From NCBI GenBank assembly GCA_026395915.1, contig JAPLXU010000017.1, forward strand, positions 3,023 through 53,905: a stretch of 50,883 nucleotides of DNA, in the 5' to 3' direction. The translations under genes and the position numbers were made by a program. The stretch is from Candidatus Nomurabacteria bacterium. GTDB taxonomy: Bacteria; Patescibacteriota; Minisyncoccia; Phycocordibacterales; UBA9973. Positions 49,600 through 50,883 of the stretch are shown here, piece after piece. Below the pieces are notes generated by a model. The model did no database searches, was not told the DNA's origin, and worked only from the letters and a program-made list of their open reading frames with translations. Numbering within the stretch: the first letter of the stretch is position 1; every line of letters begins with the position of its first letter.

Positions 49600-50628
49600 A
49601 TGTCAACAATATCTTTCAAACCAAAAAAAATCACTAAAAAAATAACTTCGGAGCTTTCTCCGCGCACTTCGGACGTGATTATGAATCGTTTCGGTTTAAC
49701 AATAGACGGAGAGAAAAAAACTCTTGAAGAGATCGGCGAGAAATATGGCATTACGAGGGAGCGTGTTCGTCAAATCGAAGAAGCGTCCCTGAATTCCATT
49801 AAAAAGTCTAGCGCGTATCAGGCGGAGCAAGCGGTCTTTGAAGAGCTAAAGCAGTTGTTGCGCAAACTTGGATCAATTGTCGCTGAACACGAACTTCTGC
49901 CTTTCATTTCCGACGACAAAGAAACACAAAATCATATCAACTTTTTTTTAACGCTTGGAGACGCTTTCAAAAAACATCGCGAAGATGAGCATTTTCATAT
50001 TCGTTGGAGCGTTGATGATGGCATAACTGAGAAAGTGCACGATTCTCTAAAGAAACTTTACACTAGCCTAAACGACGAAGATCTCGTGCCGGAAACAGAA
50101 ATGATTAAAAAGTTTCTTGATTATTTGAAAGATGTGTCTGAAGAATACAAAAGCGAAGAAATGGTTCGAAGGTGGCTTTCTATGTCAAAGACTGTCGCTA
50201 AAAACCCTCTAGGTGAATGGGGCAAGGCTTCGTCTCCGAATATCAGAACTCGCGGAGTGAAGGACTATGCCTTCCTCGTCATGAGACGTCACGGTTCCCC
50301 GATGCATTTCAGAGAGGTTGCCGATTCCATTTCCAAAACTTTCAATAAGAAAATTCACTATGCTACTTGCCACAATGAGCTTATTAAAGATCCTCGATTC
50401 GTTTTGGTTGGCAGAGGAATGTACGCTCTTTCAGAATGGGGCTACAAGAAAGGTATTGCCAGGGAAGTCATTGCCGACATACTGAAACGCGAAGGTCCGC
50501 TTTCAAAAGAAGACATAATCGAGAAAGTTAACAAAGAAAGATATTTCAAAAAGAACACTATTTTGGTCAATCTTGCCAACTTAAAGTATTTCAAAAAGAA
50601 CAAAAGTGGACTTTACGCTTTAGTTTAA
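49600..50628 (+). CDS. Sigma-70 region 4 / HARE-HTH regulator
   Basis: A 342-aa protein. N-terminal sigma-70 region-4-like helix-turn-helix (VIMNRFGLTIDGEKKTLEEIGEKYGITRERVRQIEEASL, about 27-66), a helical middle (about 70-200) and a C-terminal HARE-HTH domain (PMHFREVADSISKTFNKKIHYATCHNELIKDPRFVLVGRGMYALSEWG), followed by a further winged-helix-like end. HARE-HTH occurs in the RNA polymerase delta subunit and in DNA-modification proteins. It is likely an RNA-polymerase-associated regulator. Lacks regions 2 and 3, so it is not a full sigma factor. Confidence 0.8.
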   Translation: MSTISFKPKKITKKITSELSPRTSDVIMNRFGLTIDGEKKTLEEIGEKYGITRERVRQIEEASLNSIKKSSAYQAEQAVFEELKQLLRKLGSIVAEHELLPFISDDKETQNHINFFLTLGDAFKKHREDEHFHIRWSVDDGITEKVHDSLKKLYTSLNDEDLVPETEMIKKFLDYLKDVSEEYKSEEMVRRWLSMSKTVAKNPLGEWGKASSPNIRTRGVKDYAFLVMRRHGSPMHFREVADSISKTFNKKIHYATCHNELIKDPRFVLVGRGMYALSEWGYKKGIAREVIADILKREGPLSKEDIIEKVNKERYFKKNTILVNLANLKYFKKNKSGLYALV

Positions 50629-50654
50629 GCAGATAGCGCTTTAGGCGCTATCTG
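50629..50654 (+). repeat. Palindromic element, family G, at a stop codon
   Basis: GCAGATAGCGC-TTTAG-GCGCTATCTG, immediately after the TAA of the sigma4/HARE gene and directly before the broken RAYT. Confidence 0.9.
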
Positions 50655-50663
50655 TGGTATACT
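50655..50663 (+). promoter_or_regulatory. Extended -10 before the RAYT remnant
   Basis: TGG-TATACT (TATACT 50658-50663), 6 nt before GTG 50670. Confidence 0.5.
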
Positions 50664-50669
50664 TTTCTA

Positions 50670-50750
50670 GTGAGAAAACAGCCTCTTGTCACAGGAGAAT
50701 ATTATCATATATACAATCGTGGGGTAGACAAACGAGACATTCTGGCATAA
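50670..50750 (+). pseudogene. Broken second RAYT transposase, N-terminal fragment
   Basis: A 26-codon frame whose peptide GEYYHIYNRGVDKRDI is the conserved N terminus of Y1_Tnp/RAYT proteins (compare AHIYNRGNNKEKI of the intact RAYT). It stops right after this motif, so the rest is missing or displaced. The family G palindrome directly upstream is probably its cognate element. Confidence 0.75.
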
Positions 50751-50883
50751 GGTACATTTTCCGTGGCTTAAATTGACCATTCCAACATTGTGGTATATGG
50801 CTAAAAGTGCTAACTTTTAACTATGAATTTAAAAAAACAACAAAATATGCAGTAAATGCGGTTCAAGTGAAGTAATTAAAAGA
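50751..50883 (+). other. Window end, possible insertion disrupting the RAYT
   Basis: The sequence after the RAYT break has no similarity to RAYT. Near the end one frame reads ICSKCGSSEVIKR, a CxxC zinc-ribbon start as found in IS1/IS1595-type transposases, but in that frame a stop lies just upstream and no start is visible. Too short to call. Confidence 0.25.

Noticed and set aside
50820..50883. New gene with zinc ribbon ICSKCGSSEVIKR
   Set aside because: No start in that frame, a stop lies just upstream and the window ends; reported only as a possible IS fragment.

Overview
The window looks like a piece of a Candidate Phyla Radiation (Patescibacteria) genome, most likely Parcubacteria-like. 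The reasons are a divergent 16S rRNA with an enlarged helix and no adjacent 23S, small compact genes, tandem T4SS-pilin-like membrane proteins, a sigma-region-4/HARE-HTH regulator, DUF4446 and GW-repeat proteins, and no amino-acid or central-carbon biosynthesis. The standard code is used (TGA is a stop). Genome-wide properties and exact taxonomy cannot be judged from 51 kb.

Layout: the 3' two thirds of 16S rRNA and its terminator (1-1402); a small ORF, HicBA toxin-antitoxin, an ABC exporter and an ATP-grasp ligase (1.4-5.0 kb); five tRNAs (5.0-5.5 kb); a coiled-coil protein, a repeat/peptidoglycan-binding surface protein and a full diversity-generating retroelement (DGR: target, Avd, template repeat, reverse transcriptase; 6.0-9.8 kb); secA and small genes (10-13.6 kb); murE-murD-nudix-murC (13.6-18.0 kb); a putative muramidase-like protein, an EamA transporter, rpsA, an MBL protein, gyrA and an RraB-like gene (18.1-25.3 kb); a REP-associated transposase (RAYT; 25.3-26.0 kb); a methyltransferase, a solute-binding protein and five T4SS-pilin-like genes (26-30 kb); membrane/secreted proteins and a NYN nuclease on the minus strand (30-33.7 kb); four tRNAs, rbfA, infB and DUF4446 (33.9-36.7 kb); a cysteine desulfurase, a protease-like pseudoenzyme and clpB (36.7-41.8 kb); a three-gene flavin electron-transfer module (42-44.8 kb); a two-component system (45.5-47.1 kb); typA, a sigma4/HARE regulator and a broken second RAYT (47.7-50.9 kb).

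Three themes tie the window together. (1) Short palindromic elements of several sequence families lie between genes, at stop codons, next to tRNAs, inside the 16S rRNA and, in frame, inside essential protein genes (secA, murE, murC, infB, typA and three times in one cysteine desulfurase). One family flanks the intact RAYT and another abuts the broken RAYT, which suggests that RAYT-type transposases spread coding-compatible palindromes. (2) The DGR has a 144-nt template/variable pair that differs at 17 positions, 15 of them template adenines. Its reverse transcriptase is out of frame at a G9 tract, and the same 16-nt G-tract context recurs in a possible promoter spacer at 19.75 kb, so phase variation is a candidate mechanism. 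(3) The 16S 3' end lacks the anti-Shine-Dalgarno CCTCC, and at least a dozen genes have a -10 box 6-9 nt before the start codon, which points to leaderless, SD-independent translation.
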